Shown here: one piece after another, positions 11,233 through 22,917 of the stretch
Layout: every line of letters starts with the position of its first letter
Position numbering within the stretch: position 1 is the stretch's first letter
DNA from: Cryptomeria japonica
Taxonomy: Eukaryota > Streptophyta > Pinopsida > Cupressales > Cupressaceae
DNA: 64,000 nt
Direction: 5' to 3'
Assembly: GCF_030272615.1 (NCBI RefSeq)
Contig: NC_081414.1
Span: 521,052,185-521,116,184, forward strand
Program-made: the position numbers and the translations under genes
Notes under the pieces: model-generated
What the model saw: the letters and a program-made list of their open reading frames with translations, nothing else
What the model was told of the DNA's origin: nothing
The model's database searches: none

Positions 11233-13283
11233 ATTTTTTTATTTTCTAATGGTAATGGACCTTGACTATGCAAAAAACACACTATGTTTTATCTATGAAC
11301 TTCTTATATATTCCAAAAAAAATCTTTATATAATGCCAGCAATAATTAGAGCTTGAAAAAAATATAACTTTATTTGTAATGCTAGTAGTAACAAGTGGTT
11401 AGGAATTGATTTTTGTCATATTGTTGTTAAAGAATGTTTATGTTTTTTGAATACCCACTTCATTTTTGGGGAGAGAAAACTAATTCATGATGAGAACAAT
11501 AAAAAAACTACTAAATAAATTTGATTATTGAAATATTTCACATAAAAGAAGCTCATATTGTAGATACATACTCCAAACTAAATGTAATATATAACTAATA
11601 ATCCTATACAAATTAACCTATACCTAAGACACTAGTGTAATGAATCAACATTAATAATGGAAGTACCCACTAGAGGAGCAAGGTAGATGGGAGGAGCATC
11701 AATTGCCTTGATCTATCTTTAATTTCTACACATCACCTTGATCCTTTGTTCATTTTAAGTACTAGCCTAGAAATTCAAGTAGGAAACAAATGCAAGTAAA
11801 AGATTCATATTATAAACCACTACAAGCCTCAAATAAAGCATGCAAATAGAACATGAATAGAAGATGGTAAAATAGAAATTATCATAAAATTTATTTGAAA
11901 TTGAGATTTTCTCCAATGATTTAGGGTGTGGATGCTTTTGTGCATAAAAATTGCCTTTTTTGGTAGCAAATAGTTAGCATAAAATGGACTGGATTAAATA
12001 CATAGGATGTTGTCTCAATTTATATATTTTTGGGAAAGACATTAGATGATGAAGATGGGATTAGAAGATTGATGGTGGAGGATGAATGAAAAGACTTTGT
12101 TAGGATTGAGGACAGAATGAAGAGTCATAATGGAGGTTGTTTGATTGTGAAGAGTTAGGATGCATTCACCAAAAATAACAAGTTATTGCAACCATAGGAA
12201 TTATAGGGGATAGGTGCTTCTAGGACCCCCTTTCATTATTGGAATTTGGTTGAATGAGAATAACCATAATAAAATAATTTAATTATTTTAGCCATTTCAA
12301 GTGGAAATAGGATAATTAATTATTTGATTATGTGTGAGGGGGATACATGGGATAACTATATAATAGAAGGTGGGATATACTAAGTGAGATTAATTAAGTA
12401 GATAATATAATTATTTAGTTAATTGGGACAAGGTTTTACTAGGAAAATATTAGATGTCTACTCTCATATATCTCATCTAGTCTCCATTGTAAGTTTAGTT
12501 GACTTCACTTTATTATTTTTACTTTTAATCCAAAACTATGTTACAATATCTATATCCAAAAGTATAACTTGGTTATAAGATAAGGACATGGAAATGAGTA
12601 ACCCAAAATATAAATGATGGGCTGATTACTTCTCTAAGTTAGTGTGTCATAGCATATTTTTAGTTGTACCCAAAGTAATCTTTATTTGTGGGTTGTTATT
12701 ATGTAAATGGAATGTCTACTTTTTCTAAGTTGCATGTGTTTGGGGCTTGATTCAAGTTGATGAAACTCAAGATTCCAAAGCATGTCCAAATACTTCCTAA
12801 TATTTTTTTCTTGGTACATAATCCTCTTCATTTCTCTTTCAATCCAATTAAGGATGGATCATAGTATACTTATAAAAAAATCTTTGGATTATGAGATTCA
12901 TAATATCTATATATACATTCTTTCATATTTTCACAAATAGTTTTGTAAAGCAACTCATTACACATCTTAGGCTAGCAATTTCAATATATTGCATTTTGCA
13001 AACCCACAGCCTATATTCAAACTATTTTTCATTTCCTATGTCCTTTGTGAAAATGAAGTTTAAATTAGTCGGTACAAGGATAGACATTCAAGATAAGTAT
13101 ATTTGTTCAATATTGCATATGTTAGCTTCATTGATTTTATTCAATTTATATTTTAATCATATTTAGTTTTTTTTCTCTAGTTTCATGATTCTTGATGCAA
13201 AAGAAGGAATGAAAGATAATTTTCTCAATTAAATTTTTTAATAGTGTTTCAAAATGTCTATAATTCATGGATTCAAGAATAAT
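11233..13283. other. AT-rich flank, no gene
   Basis: No ORF with a recognisable product. The stretch 12140-12470 has AATTATTTAGTTAATT-type wording and GATGTCTACT at its end, similar in style to the Gypsy LTR ends at 42.5 and 53.0 kb. It may be a very degraded solo LTR. The rest shows nothing I can name. Confidence 0.4.
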
Positions 13284-13288
13284 ATATG

Positions 13289-14857
13289 TGTAGCATAGGA
13301 AATAGGAAATCATCACAAACAATATAAAAACTAATCATTAGCTCAATCACAAAAGCAAATTGCAATGATCTATCCTAAACACATTTCAATAGAGACATAA
13401 AGATAAAACATTCAAAGTAAATACTATGCAAACCATATGTGGCTATGAATGCTTCCTTCATGCGGCTCCATTGTTCTTCTTTCTTCTTCAAATAGTTTGG
13501 TTGTGGATCTCACCTACAAGTGCACATACATGATTGAAAGCAAGTAGGCAAGCAAATTGCTCAAAAGTACTCGAAGCATGATTGATTAGAAATTCGATAA
13601 TCTAATTAGGGGATTGATTGAAGAAATTCATCCAATTTATAGAGAAATTGGAGAAAAAGATCAAATTAGCATGATAATGATTCGAATGGAAATTCAAATC
13701 AAGAATAGCAAAATTATGACATGTGTATGACAAATTGCTATGCAAGGATTTATGACAATTTATGACAAATTGCTATGTCAAGAATTTATGACAATTTATG
13801 ACAAATTTCTATGTCAAGAATTTATGACAATTTATGACAAATTTCTATGTCAAGAATTTATGACAATTTATGACAAATTTCTATGTCATTCCCATGAAAT
13901 TAGGAGAAAAATAGGAGAGAAATTTAAGATTTTAGAAAATTAGAAAATTAGAAAAAGAGGAAATAAGAAATTAGGAATAAAGAAATTGATGAAAATTAGA
14001 AATTAGGTAAATTAATTAATAATCTTTCATTTATTAATTAATTCACAAGGAGGAATAATTAGCCAATTAAATGAACATTTAATTGTGACAAGAAGACTTA
14101 GGATAAATAAATAATTTATTAATCCTAAAGATAGAAATGACAAACAAGGTTAAATGATTAAATCATGAAACCCTAGAAGATGAATTAGCAATGCGAGAAT
14201 GACAATTAAGTCTTGATTGAAGATAATTGATTTGATTTGATTTTGATTTAACAAAGGACCAATGTGATAAATGACTTGATTGATAAATGCGCAAATTGAT
14301 GAGGAATAATGACTAATTGATCCAAATTGACATAATGACGACGATCGATGATAAATTTATCGCAAGATGACAAAATTGACAAGAGGACAAGGATCGATGA
14401 CAAAATAGATTGCAAGATGACAGGATTGAAAATGACCACGATCGATGACAAATCGATCACAAAATGACAAGATCGAACATGACAACGACCAATGACAAAT
14501 CGATCGCAAAATGACAATATTGAAAATGATAAGGATTGATGACAAATCAACAAGATTGATAAGAGGACAAAACCCTAATTAGGATTGACAATGTCCAAAA
14601 TGATGACAAATGAGCACGCACATTGATGCGATAGGATAAAATCGATCAAAATCATGATTAGATAGTGTTGTCGACAAGACCAAATTTGAGAGCGAGACGA
14701 ATGAAGAATGCAGAAGAATGACTCAATGTTCACAAATGATAAAGACCAAGTGTGTGACATAGGAGAAATGTTAATGCTACGCAAAAACCTAAAATAAGGC
14801 AATGTGCAAATGTTAAAGTATGATTCCGCAAGCGTTGACCATTTTTAGGTGTCTACA
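13289..14857 (-). mobile_element. Solo Gypsy-type LTR with target duplication ATATG
   Basis: A 1,569 bp insert starts TGTAGCATAGG and ends TTAGGTGTCTACA, with ATATG on both sides (13284-13288 and 14858-14862). The duplicate locus reads uninterrupted through a single ATATG at 58494-58498, which proves the insertion boundaries. Its end GGTGTCTACA is shared with the 41.8 and 52.3 kb Gypsy LTRs, which run on the minus strand. It contains tandem repeats and many TGACAAATCGATC-like phrases between 14340 and 14560. No coding capacity is supported; the ORFs inside are chance. Confidence 0.85.
13745..13888. repeat. 36-bp tandem repeat, four copies
   Basis: A 36-bp unit of the type TTTATGACAATTTATGACAA plus ATTTCTATGTCAAGAA is repeated four times with very few changes inside the solo LTR. 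The unit is a multiple of three, so the ORF across it reads a repeating 12-residue phrase. That is a by-product of the period and not evidence of a gene. Confidence 0.85.
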
Positions 14858-14862
14858 ATATG

Positions 14863-16528
14863 TTAATTAAATATCTAGAGGTAATATGTGTCCTTGGAGT
14901 GAGTATTTGCATTGTTTCACCAGATGTAACAAGTGTCCAATTTGATCAATTCACTTTTACCACCATACTCAAATTCCATGTCATAACAACAGATTTAGAA
15001 ATGAGTGGGAATCACCTTATATACCTAACATTAACAATTTTAACTGCCTTAACTTCACATATTATACCATCCATATCAATCCACACTCTTGCAACTAATT
15101 TAATCTTCTATATATATCCTCCACAAACAAAGAAAATGTCAATAAGGTCGGATAGAATAGGAGACAAGTGATGAACACAAAAATTTGAACTAAAAACAAT
15201 ATTGCAATGAAAGTGGTCCAAGCATAGAGATAGAAATGATCTAAAACAACTTATTACATCTTTCCATGCAACCCCGTCTTTCCATGCAACCCCATACATT
15301 AAACATGTTAGCGCACATCTTCCCATGTTAGCAACAAGGTAATGTATATCACATAACCAGTTTAAAAATACAACTCCTAAATCATATTGAGACATATAAT
15401 GGCTCAAAAATAACTCAACACAACCTATAATGTTGGCACAACTCCAAAATGTACAACACAAGGAAGTGAATAATCTCTATCTATCGAACAATCACAAAAC
15501 ACCCTAAAAAATAAACCAAACAAAATGCAACACCGAAAATATCAACCAATGTCATGTATACCATATAGATACATTCCATGAACATTCAACAACATTGCCA
15601 TATGCTTCTTTCACACTGTCATGCCAAAACAAGCTGGTGCAACAAAACAAATACAAATTTATTCATACCTAGAAGCCTAAAAAACATGTAGTCATGAGAT
15701 AGAACAATGTTGAACATATTTGAGGTATATTTTATGTCTTGAAATTTGAATTGAGACATTTCAAAGACAATATAAACATGTCCACCAAGTTGTGGGAGTA
15801 GGAACAACAATGCAAAGAAATGTGAAGCATTTTTCGAACCAATCTTGACATACAACCAACCTACCAACATACTGCATTTACTATAAAACATGTGTGACAA
15901 TGTCAATGACATAAAGTGATAGGAGTGCAATGTCCACATCACATAAAATTAAATCCCAAACCACAAGATCATATCTTTAAGCATAAAGAAATGCAAAGCA
16001 TTCTCCCAAACAATCTTCATGATACTTTCCTATATTTTCATAGTTCATCAATCTGGAGAGACCAAATCACCTTTGTGGCACCATTTTCTCACTCAGGAGC
16101 AACAAGAGAGATATAACAATAGTGTGTAGCAAGCACAATATCATCAACAACATATCCACTTCATCACCATGCTTCTAACCCTAATAGTAATACTTCTAAT
16201 CCTCATCTTAATGCTTCTAATGCTCATCTTGATATGATATCATTTTGATAACATATTTTCTAACAAACAAGGCATGACATCTAATCATGAGCTTCATCAA
16301 AATCACTATTATTCAACATATCAACATCATCATACATGAAAAAACACTAATGAATCCAGAACACACTGAGTATAGACAACAACAATGACAACTTCACACA
16401 CATGAGCACCACAATTTCACTTAAGACATAAATGACAACACATTGAGGGTTGACATCAATGAAAATACCTAGGATGCCAATACCAACACAACAATTAGGA
16501 TTGACATCAATCACAATGATCTCCAACA
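14863..16528 (-). repeat. Probable Copia LTR remnant and flank
   Basis: At its right edge (16528, minus strand) the sequence begins TGTTGGAGATCATTGTG directly after a polypurine tract, the arrangement of a Copia 3' LTR. I cannot locate the other LTR end. Open stretches of about 100 codons (14860-15171 plus, 15108-15461 and 15619-15942 minus) recur in the 58.5-59.6 kb copy only because the DNA is duplicated. They have no known motif. Confidence 0.4.
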
Positions 16529-16540
16529 ATCTCCCCCTTT
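16529..16540 (-). other. Polypurine tract of a Copia remnant
   Basis: On the minus strand the sequence reads AAAGGGGGAGAT immediately before TGTTGGAG, the junction expected between Copia internal sequence and its 3' LTR. The same junction lies in the duplicate near 60.14 kb. Confidence 0.55.
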
Positions 16541-16739
16541 GTCATTGATGGAAATACTCATTGATAGAATAAATGTATGCACTCTTTCTTTCCACATTCA
16601 TCTGCACACTTTGCTTCAACATTCATTTGCACTCTCCCCCCCTATTACATCAAGAAAAAAGGCAAAGATCTCCATAACATGTTAGCATCCTCTTCCAAAC
16701 ATGCTCCAATTTCAGTATTTCAATTCAAATCTATCCGAT

Positions 16740-17372
16740 GGTCTTTTTAAAGGCACAATTTACATGTCAATTCTATTTTAATTTTAACTCAATTACAGTG
16801 TTAATTCAAAACTTGGGGTTTGACCTAGGAAAACCCCTATCAACAAAACAACTTATCTTTTTTTGTGCAAGTGGTAGGTTCAGAAGATACAATTGCAGTT
16901 TTAGGTAGTGTAGGCAATGACACTTAGATCTAGCTTTTGCAAAGGCAAAAAGTGGAGGACAAGGGCACCCCACACACCTATGGCAACAACTTTCTGGTGA
17001 AACTTTAGGAGAATATTTAGGATTGAATTTTGATCTCGCAAAGATACCCGTTACTCGCATCTATCACTCTAAGGACATGGTCACCCAGAGCACCATTGTC
17101 TCACACTTTCAAGCCCGAATTTTAGACACAAGTTATTCTCAACTTCCTTATTCCAGATTTGTACTTATGTCTACAAATCAAATCTAAAACTACTTGTTCA
17201 TGTTGATTTACAGTCAATTTTACACCATTATCCCTAGATATTGCATTTAATTTACATATTTCTTTAGCTCATTTTCAACACAAACAAGGAGACTTGAATC
17301 CACCTTGTTCTCAGTCCTTTTCAATTAGATTGGTGATTAAGCCAAGTGGATTCATCCCTCTCCTTAAATGCT
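16740..17372. repeat. Repeat X, copy 2, truncated
   Basis: Aligns with 60.39-60.99 kb and with the two parts of copy 1. It is cut at about 17372, where Copia integrase sequence begins. The intact continuation is visible at 60989-61060. Confidence 0.65.
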
Positions 17373-19162
17373 TTAGACTTGTCTTTCAAGAATGTGACCC
17401 ACATCATTCTTGAGCAATCATCAGTGAGAATCATGAAGTACCTATCACCCTACACAATTCTAGTTTTCATAGGACCACACAAATCAGTATGCACAAGATC
17501 AAGCAAGTTGTCAGTAGTGAAAGATTTACCTTTAAAGGTTGAGGAAGACATTTTCTCCAATTGAAACTCTCTGCACAAGGTATTATCCAGTTTTCTTAGC
17601 ACCAGCAACCCTCTAACTGCCTTGATCTTACTAGCCTTCACAGTGTTATCAAAGTTTACATGGCAGAGTCTCCTATGCCATATCCAGCTATCATCAAATT
17701 TAGCCATAAGACATGTACTTATATTTGCATTTAGCTGAAATAGGTTACCTTTGGTCTGCATGCTAGTGGCCACCAATTCACCATTCTTTCCTTTGATTCT
17801 GCAAACTCCATTCTTGAATTCCAGAGTGAGGCCACTATCATTCAGCTGGGCAACACTCAGAAGGTTGTGTCTGAGACCATCAACCCAATACACATTGTCA
17901 GCACTACTCTTCTCATTTAGAGAGATAGACCCTCTGCCATTGACCATGCATGGTGCATCATTGCCAAAGCGAACCACACCACCATCATACTCTTCCAAGT
18001 ATAGAAACTTGCTCTGGTCACCAGTCATATGGTGAGAACAGCCACTGTCAATGATCCACTGATTGGAATTATCAAACCGGGAGACAAGAGCCTTCTTGTC
18101 TGACACATCTTCCTTGACAGCAACAAACACAATATCTTCATTTTCTTCATCCTCTGATTCCTCATCTATGACACCTTCATCAACTGCCACAAAATAGTTT
18201 CTCTGGTTTCCTCCTTTGAATTTCTTGAACCTTTTTGGTTTGTCCTTGTTGTCACCATTAGGACAGTTTACAACAATATGTCCTATCTGGTTACATGAAA
18301 AGCATTTTAAAGGTTGCTTACCTCTGTACTTGTCGGTTCCTTTACAAAGTTTCCTGGCAAGGAGAGCTTCAAATGCCATCAAAATTTCCTCATCATCCAT
18401 TTCTCTTCTCTGTCTTGGTTCACCACTAGTGCTAGCTTCTTTTCTTTTTCTGGATGGTACTGCAGAAGCTTTAAAAGCTGATTCAATCTTTTGTACACTG
18501 CCATCAAAACTATTTAGCTCATAGGCTATCAACTTTGCAATGATGGAGTGTAGGGATACCTTAGTCTTGTCTATTGATCTCAGCTCTTGAATGGTAGCAA
18601 CCCTTATTGCATAGACCGGAAATAGGGATCTAAAGACATGGCTTACCACAGTGGAATCTTCTTGCTTACCACCTACACTCTTGATATCTCCAACAATGGT
18701 TTTGATTCTTATTCCATACTATTGAATGGTCTCACCTTCAACCATCTGCATATCTTCAAACTTCCCTCTAAGGCTTTCTTCCTTAGCTTGTTTTACATGC
18801 TCATCACCACCATAGATATTTTCAAGAGTATCCCATACCTCTTTGGGATTTTCCTTATCTTGGACATCAATAAACTCAATGTCAGATAAACTACTAATTA
18901 GGGCTTCCATGACTTGCCCATTCTCTTGTATCTCTCTCTTCTGGTCATCGGTGAGAGTACCAGTAGGGGCAACATAGGCATTCTCAACATAGCTCCAGTG
19001 TTGAGCACACATGCTTCTGATGTATATCTTCATTCTGTCTTTCCATATACTAAAATTTTCTCTGTTAAACTTTGGACCTTCCCTCTTCATCATTAGACTG
19101 GGATCTTTACCTCAAGCGGTTAAGCTTATAACACATAGGACCTGGAGGATGCTCTGATACCA
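17373..19162 (-). pseudogene. Truncated Copia gag-protease-integrase (Copia-2)
   Basis: The minus-strand frame starts with gag at 19093 (MMKREGPKFNRENFSIW, UBN2-type) and is broken by TAG at 18719-18721, where the sister copy at 53.3 kb has CAG. The next ORF, 18649-17450 (399 codons), holds a CCHC zinc knuckle (residues about 116-129, CFSCNQIGHIVVNC), the protease active site DSGCSHH (about 201-207), the pre-integrase HRRLCH (about 325-330) and the integrase start HTDLCGP (about 387). The zinc-binding cysteine pair reads CREF in place of CREC. The element is cut in integrase at 17373. It keeps the empty sites of both insertions that split the main Copia (18328-18330 and 18468-18472). Confidence 0.85.
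19151..19162 (-). promoter_or_regulatory. Copia primer binding site (initiator tRNA-Met type)
   Basis: On the minus strand TGGTATCAGAGC, the classic Copia primer binding site complementary to the 3' end of initiator tRNA-Met, sits two bases after the LTR end. Confidence 0.85.
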
Positions 19163-19164
19163 AT

Positions 19165-20651
19165 TGATAAAACAATGATGAACAAGTAGTACCCAACCGG
19201 TACTGAGAGGGGGGGTGAATCAGTACAGACAAAAACACTATTGAACCAGTTTGTCGGCAGACACTTGTGCATTGACAGACAAACAGTGACACCGGTCCTC
19301 AAACAGAGTACAACCGACAAAACCCAAAATAATTGAGACAAGCATAAACCAGCTAACACTTATCTTCTCATACAATCTAACACTTCATTTCCTTTTCACC
19401 CTAATGCATGATCAGGTAAACTACCATCAAGGATATACATATGAGCAACTTGATCAACAAGATTCACTGCTTGATAGAAAATAATAAAGCATCACATGAA
19501 GAAGACATCACACATAACACACATATTTTTCACGTGGAAACCCAACAGGGAAAAACCACGGTGGGGATGAATACCCACAAGCTTGCTTTTGAACTCTTGA
19601 GAAGTCCACTCTGTTAGGAGCCTTGTCTGATTAAAGACTGATACAGTAGGTTATGTTAGGAACCGATCCTGTTAGGGATTACCCAGTTAAGGGTTGGCTA
19701 GAATACCCGGTTAAGGGTTAAATCCTATTAAAGGTTACCTTGTTAGAGGATTTCAAGAACTCAATGGTTTTGAGTCACCCTGTGAAAGGATTTACACCAA
19801 GCCTTTTAAAGCTACCCTATTAAGGGATTTCTCAACTGTTGAAGTGGTTATAGATCAACAAGTATTACAATGATCTAGTAACAACACTCAATGCCAATGC
19901 AAATCCACTTAAGCTCCTCTTCACCTTCTGCACTTACACTCTGCAGGTATCACTTCTCTCCTTTTGGTCTGGCAAGAATCACGTATCCCTTCTCTTGGAT
20001 ACACACACACAACTTTTTCCAACAACCTTAGAAAGAGACACAACATCGACCTTATAGGAAAATAGATAGGTCGATAGCATAAACCCTAAACCCTAAACCT
20101 GTTAGGTTAAGGAATTCAAGTGGTTCAATCCTGATCGTTGAGCACACTGCATTAAATGCAATAGTTCTTGATCCAATCTCAAGACTTTCTCCATCGTTCA
20201 TTTCCACTGATTACATGGCGGCTGATAACCCATCACACATTATCACTGTTTTACTGACTTTGCTCATTCTTGAGGTAGATAGGAACAATCTCCTTCATGC
20301 AAGATCCTTCACGCATACAAGGCTTATGTGGAAACATGATATGTTCTTCTTTACCATGCAAACTCATCACACAAAGTCACTGATTGAGCCACACAGGCTT
20401 GAAGCATTTCAACCGAAAACCCTGAAGTTGAGACTACCAACCGGTAGTCATACAATGCTTCCATGTGCCAGTTCCCATAACCATATGCCGGTTCACCTTG
20501 AACAAACATACCACTTCACTTTGGCACAAATGTTGGTTCATAGTGTTATACCGGTTCTCACATATGTCAGTTCTCACCTCTTTAGCATATTGACATCAAT
20601 GACAACATACAATGTAATTATTTCCTCATACCAGTTCACAGAATGCCAACA
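19165..20651 (-). repeat. Copia LTR shared by two tandem units
   Basis: A 1,487 bp LTR, minus strand, begins TGTTGGCATT and ends TTTTATCA. A polypurine tract precedes it and a primer binding site follows it, so it is the 3' LTR of the main Copia and the 5' LTR of truncated Copia-2. It aligns along its length with 53767-55255. It contains CCACCGTGGTTTTTCCC (minus strand, near 19.55 kb) and CCGGTT-rich phrases. The plus-strand 221-codon ORF at 20215-20880 is an incidental frame across the LTR edge. Confidence 0.9.
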
Positions 20652-20665
20652 ATCTCCTCCTTTGG
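20652..20665 (-). other. Copia polypurine tract
   Basis: The minus strand reads CAAAGGAGGAGAT just before the 3' LTR start TGTTGGCATT. This is the plus-strand primer site of reverse transcription. Confidence 0.75.
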
Positions 20666-20896
20666 CATTGATGGCAATATACAAAGATATCTCTCCACTT
20701 CACATCTTCTCTCCCAATTTCTACAGATATCTTCTCCGCTTCACATCTTCTCCCCCGTTGACAACAATGCCAAAGTGGAGGCACAAGCTTCCCTATTCCA
20801 TTATGTTGCTCCCCCTGAGGAGTAGCATCCTTCAACACATCAATCCTGAAGAAAAAATTGACTATGCAATACTTGACTGATGTGGAGCATATACCT

Positions 20897-21554
20897 TTAG
20901 TTTACCTCCTGAAGGAGCAACACCCCTAATTCACCTCTTAAGTACATAAATGTAGCCTTTGGGAGAGGCTTGGTGAATATGTCTGCTAATTGCTCCTGAC
21001 TGGAAACATGTTCCAGTGCAATCTCTTTGTTGTGAACCTTTTCCCTCAAGAAATGATACTTAAGCTCAAAGTGCTTGGTTCTAGAATGTAAAACTAGATT
21101 CTTGGAGATATTAATTGCACTAGTATTGTCACAAAATATACTTACCGATTCAAATACAGGAACTTTGAAGCCATTTAATACATGCTTCATCCAAATTGTC
21201 TGAGTTCATGAAAGCTGCAACATACTCTGCTTCCGCTGTAGACTGAGAGATACAACTCTGCTTCTTACTCATCCATGAGACTAGTCTACCACTGAGAAAG
21301 AATGCACCACCGGTTGTGCTTTTTCGGTCATCTATATTGCCTGCCCAATCAGCATCTATGTATACTTTCAAGTTGAAATCCTTGCTATATGGATACCACA
21401 ATCCATAGTCAATAGTTCCCTTCAGATACCTAAGATTCCGCTTGACTGCAACCAAGTGGGATTCTCTTGGGCTTTTCTGGAATCTTGCAGAAATGCCAAC
21501 TGCATGTTCAATATCCGGTCTACTATGCACTACATAATGCAACTTACCAATCAT
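20897..21554 (-). pseudogene. Copia-1 RNase H region
   Basis: Two overlapping minus-strand ORFs (21554-21150 and 21190-20897) cover the pol C-terminus, with a frameshift near 21170. Visible motifs are DADWAGNIDDRKSTTGGAFF, SWMSKKQSCISQSTAEAEYV, CDNTSAINISKN, RTKHFELKYHFLRE and the ending LADIFTKPLP. The acidic RNase H residues in DADWAG, STAEAEY and CDN are in place. It would degrade the RNA strand of the RNA-DNA hybrid. It is followed by the polypurine tract. Confidence 0.85.
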
Positions 21555-21716
21555 TGATCAGTATTCCTTCTCATCGACTAATGCTGAGTCATCTTCTTTG
21601 GATAGTTTACAACCGGTCACCATCGGAGTACCAACCGGTTTTCTATCTTCCATGCCAAAGGTCTTCAACACTTCTTTGACATACTTGGAATGAGTGATAA
21701 AGATTCCATCTTTCAT

Positions 21717-22441
21717 CTACTGGATCTGCAGTCCAATGAAGAATTTAATCTCCCCTATGAGTGACATCTCAAACTCTTTCTTCATCTCATCAGCAAACTC
21801 ATGACTCATCTTGTCATCTCCACAAAAGATAATGTCATCAACAAATACCTCACAAATCAGGATATGATCTCCTTCAGACTTCAAGTAGATATTGCTATCT
21901 TCACTTGTTCTCTCAAATCCAATCTTCACAAGATGGGAATGCAGATGCTCATACCATGCTCTAAGTGCCTGCTTTAGACCATATAAGGCTTTATGTAGCC
22001 TACATACCATGCCACTATCTTTAGATAGGCAAACCCATCTGGTTGCTCAATATACACCTCCTCTTCAAGTACACCATTTAGGAATGCAGATTTTACATCC
22101 ATTTGATATACTTTGAAACCTTTAAAAGCTACATATGCAAGAAGCATACGGACTCCTTCCAATCTGGCTACAAGAGCAAAGGTTTCTCCATAGTCTTCTC
22201 CTTCTTCTTGAGCATATCCTTTGCACACCAATCTTGCTTTGTTCCTAATCACTATGCCATCCTCATTCAGCTTATTTCTGAAGACCCATTTGGTACCAAT
22301 GACATTTTTATGCTCCGGTCTGGGTACCAAAGACCATGTACCATTTTTCTCTATTTGGTCAAGTTCTTCTTCCATTGCATTGATCCAGTCTTCATCTTTA
22401 TGAGCCTCTTTGAATGATTTAGGCTCAAATTCAGAGATCAT
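21717..22441 (-). pseudogene. Copia-1 reverse transcriptase region
   Basis: Two minus-strand ORFs (22441-21974 and 22010-21717) overlap in different frames, so a frameshift separates them. The first has [32 protein letters not shown] and [14 protein letters not shown] with the first catalytic aspartate. The second has [17 protein letters not shown] and the catalytic box FVDDIIF (usual form YVDDIIF). Stop codons separate this part from RNase H. The domain is complete in outline but cannot be translated as one protein. Confidence 0.85.
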
Positions 22442-22917
22442 ACATGAGTTTTCTCTGTCCTTTCTTCTTGTAAGGATTCCTGCATCCTTATCTCCTATGA
22501 TCTGCTTAGGATCATGATTCAGCTTGACATACTGATGAATAGTCTTAATGGATTCCTCTTACTTTTCTTCTTCATCCTCATCTCCATCAGTATCAACATC
22601 TACATCTACTGGTGTAGGAACACTGTTACTAGTACTTGGTTGACTGACAATCGGATCCAAGAATGTTACAACCGGTTCATTTATTAGCTTGCTCATTGTC
22701 GGTTTCCTCAATTTTCTTAGAGGTTTCATCAACTCTTACATTGATGCTTTCCATAATTCTCTGGGTCCTATTGTTGAAACACTTGAGAGCTTTGCTCTTG
22801 GTGGAATATCCTAGGAATATTCCCTCATCACATTTCGCATCAAATTTGCTCTAGTGTTCACTCCTCTTGATGTAACATTTGCTACCAAACACTCTAAAGT
22901 AGCTAACCCTAGGTGTC
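22442..22917 (-). pseudogene. Copia-1 integrase C-terminal and linker region
   Basis: Short minus-strand phrases in shifting frames (RVSYFRVFGSKCYIKR, then FLGYSTKSKALKCFNN) are the usual Copia sequence between integrase and reverse transcriptase. Many stops and frameshifts make it non-coding now. The plus-strand ORF at 22663-22854 is a shadow. Confidence 0.65.

Larger units (their letters stand above)
10049..17372. repeat. Segmental duplication, copy D1
   Basis: This segment matches 55256-60989 nearly base for base, from inside the Gypsy 3' LTR, through its right flank, to repeat X. The length difference is almost entirely the solo LTR at 13289-14857 with its extra 5-bp target copy. Because the matching part includes unique flank, this is duplication of a locus and not two insertions of one element. 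D1 ends at about 17372 where it is joined to Copia integrase sequence. Confidence 0.85.

Noticed and set aside
14248-14553. Minus-strand ORFs inside the solo LTR
   Set aside because: They arise from short repeated phrases; no domain and the empty site shows the DNA is an LTR.
15108-15942. Conserved minus-strand ORFs also found at 58744-59577
   Set aside because: Similarity is explained by the recent duplication of the whole segment; no motif supports coding.
17751-18524. Plus-strand ORFs opposite Copia-2 (and 23150-24405 opposite Copia-1)
   Set aside because: Antisense shadows of well-supported gag, protease and integrase frames.
20215-20880. 221-codon plus-strand ORF
   Set aside because: It covers the edge of a Copia LTR and its polypurine tract antisense to the element; no motif and no coding pattern. 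The 54798-55247 ORF is its copy in the other LTR.
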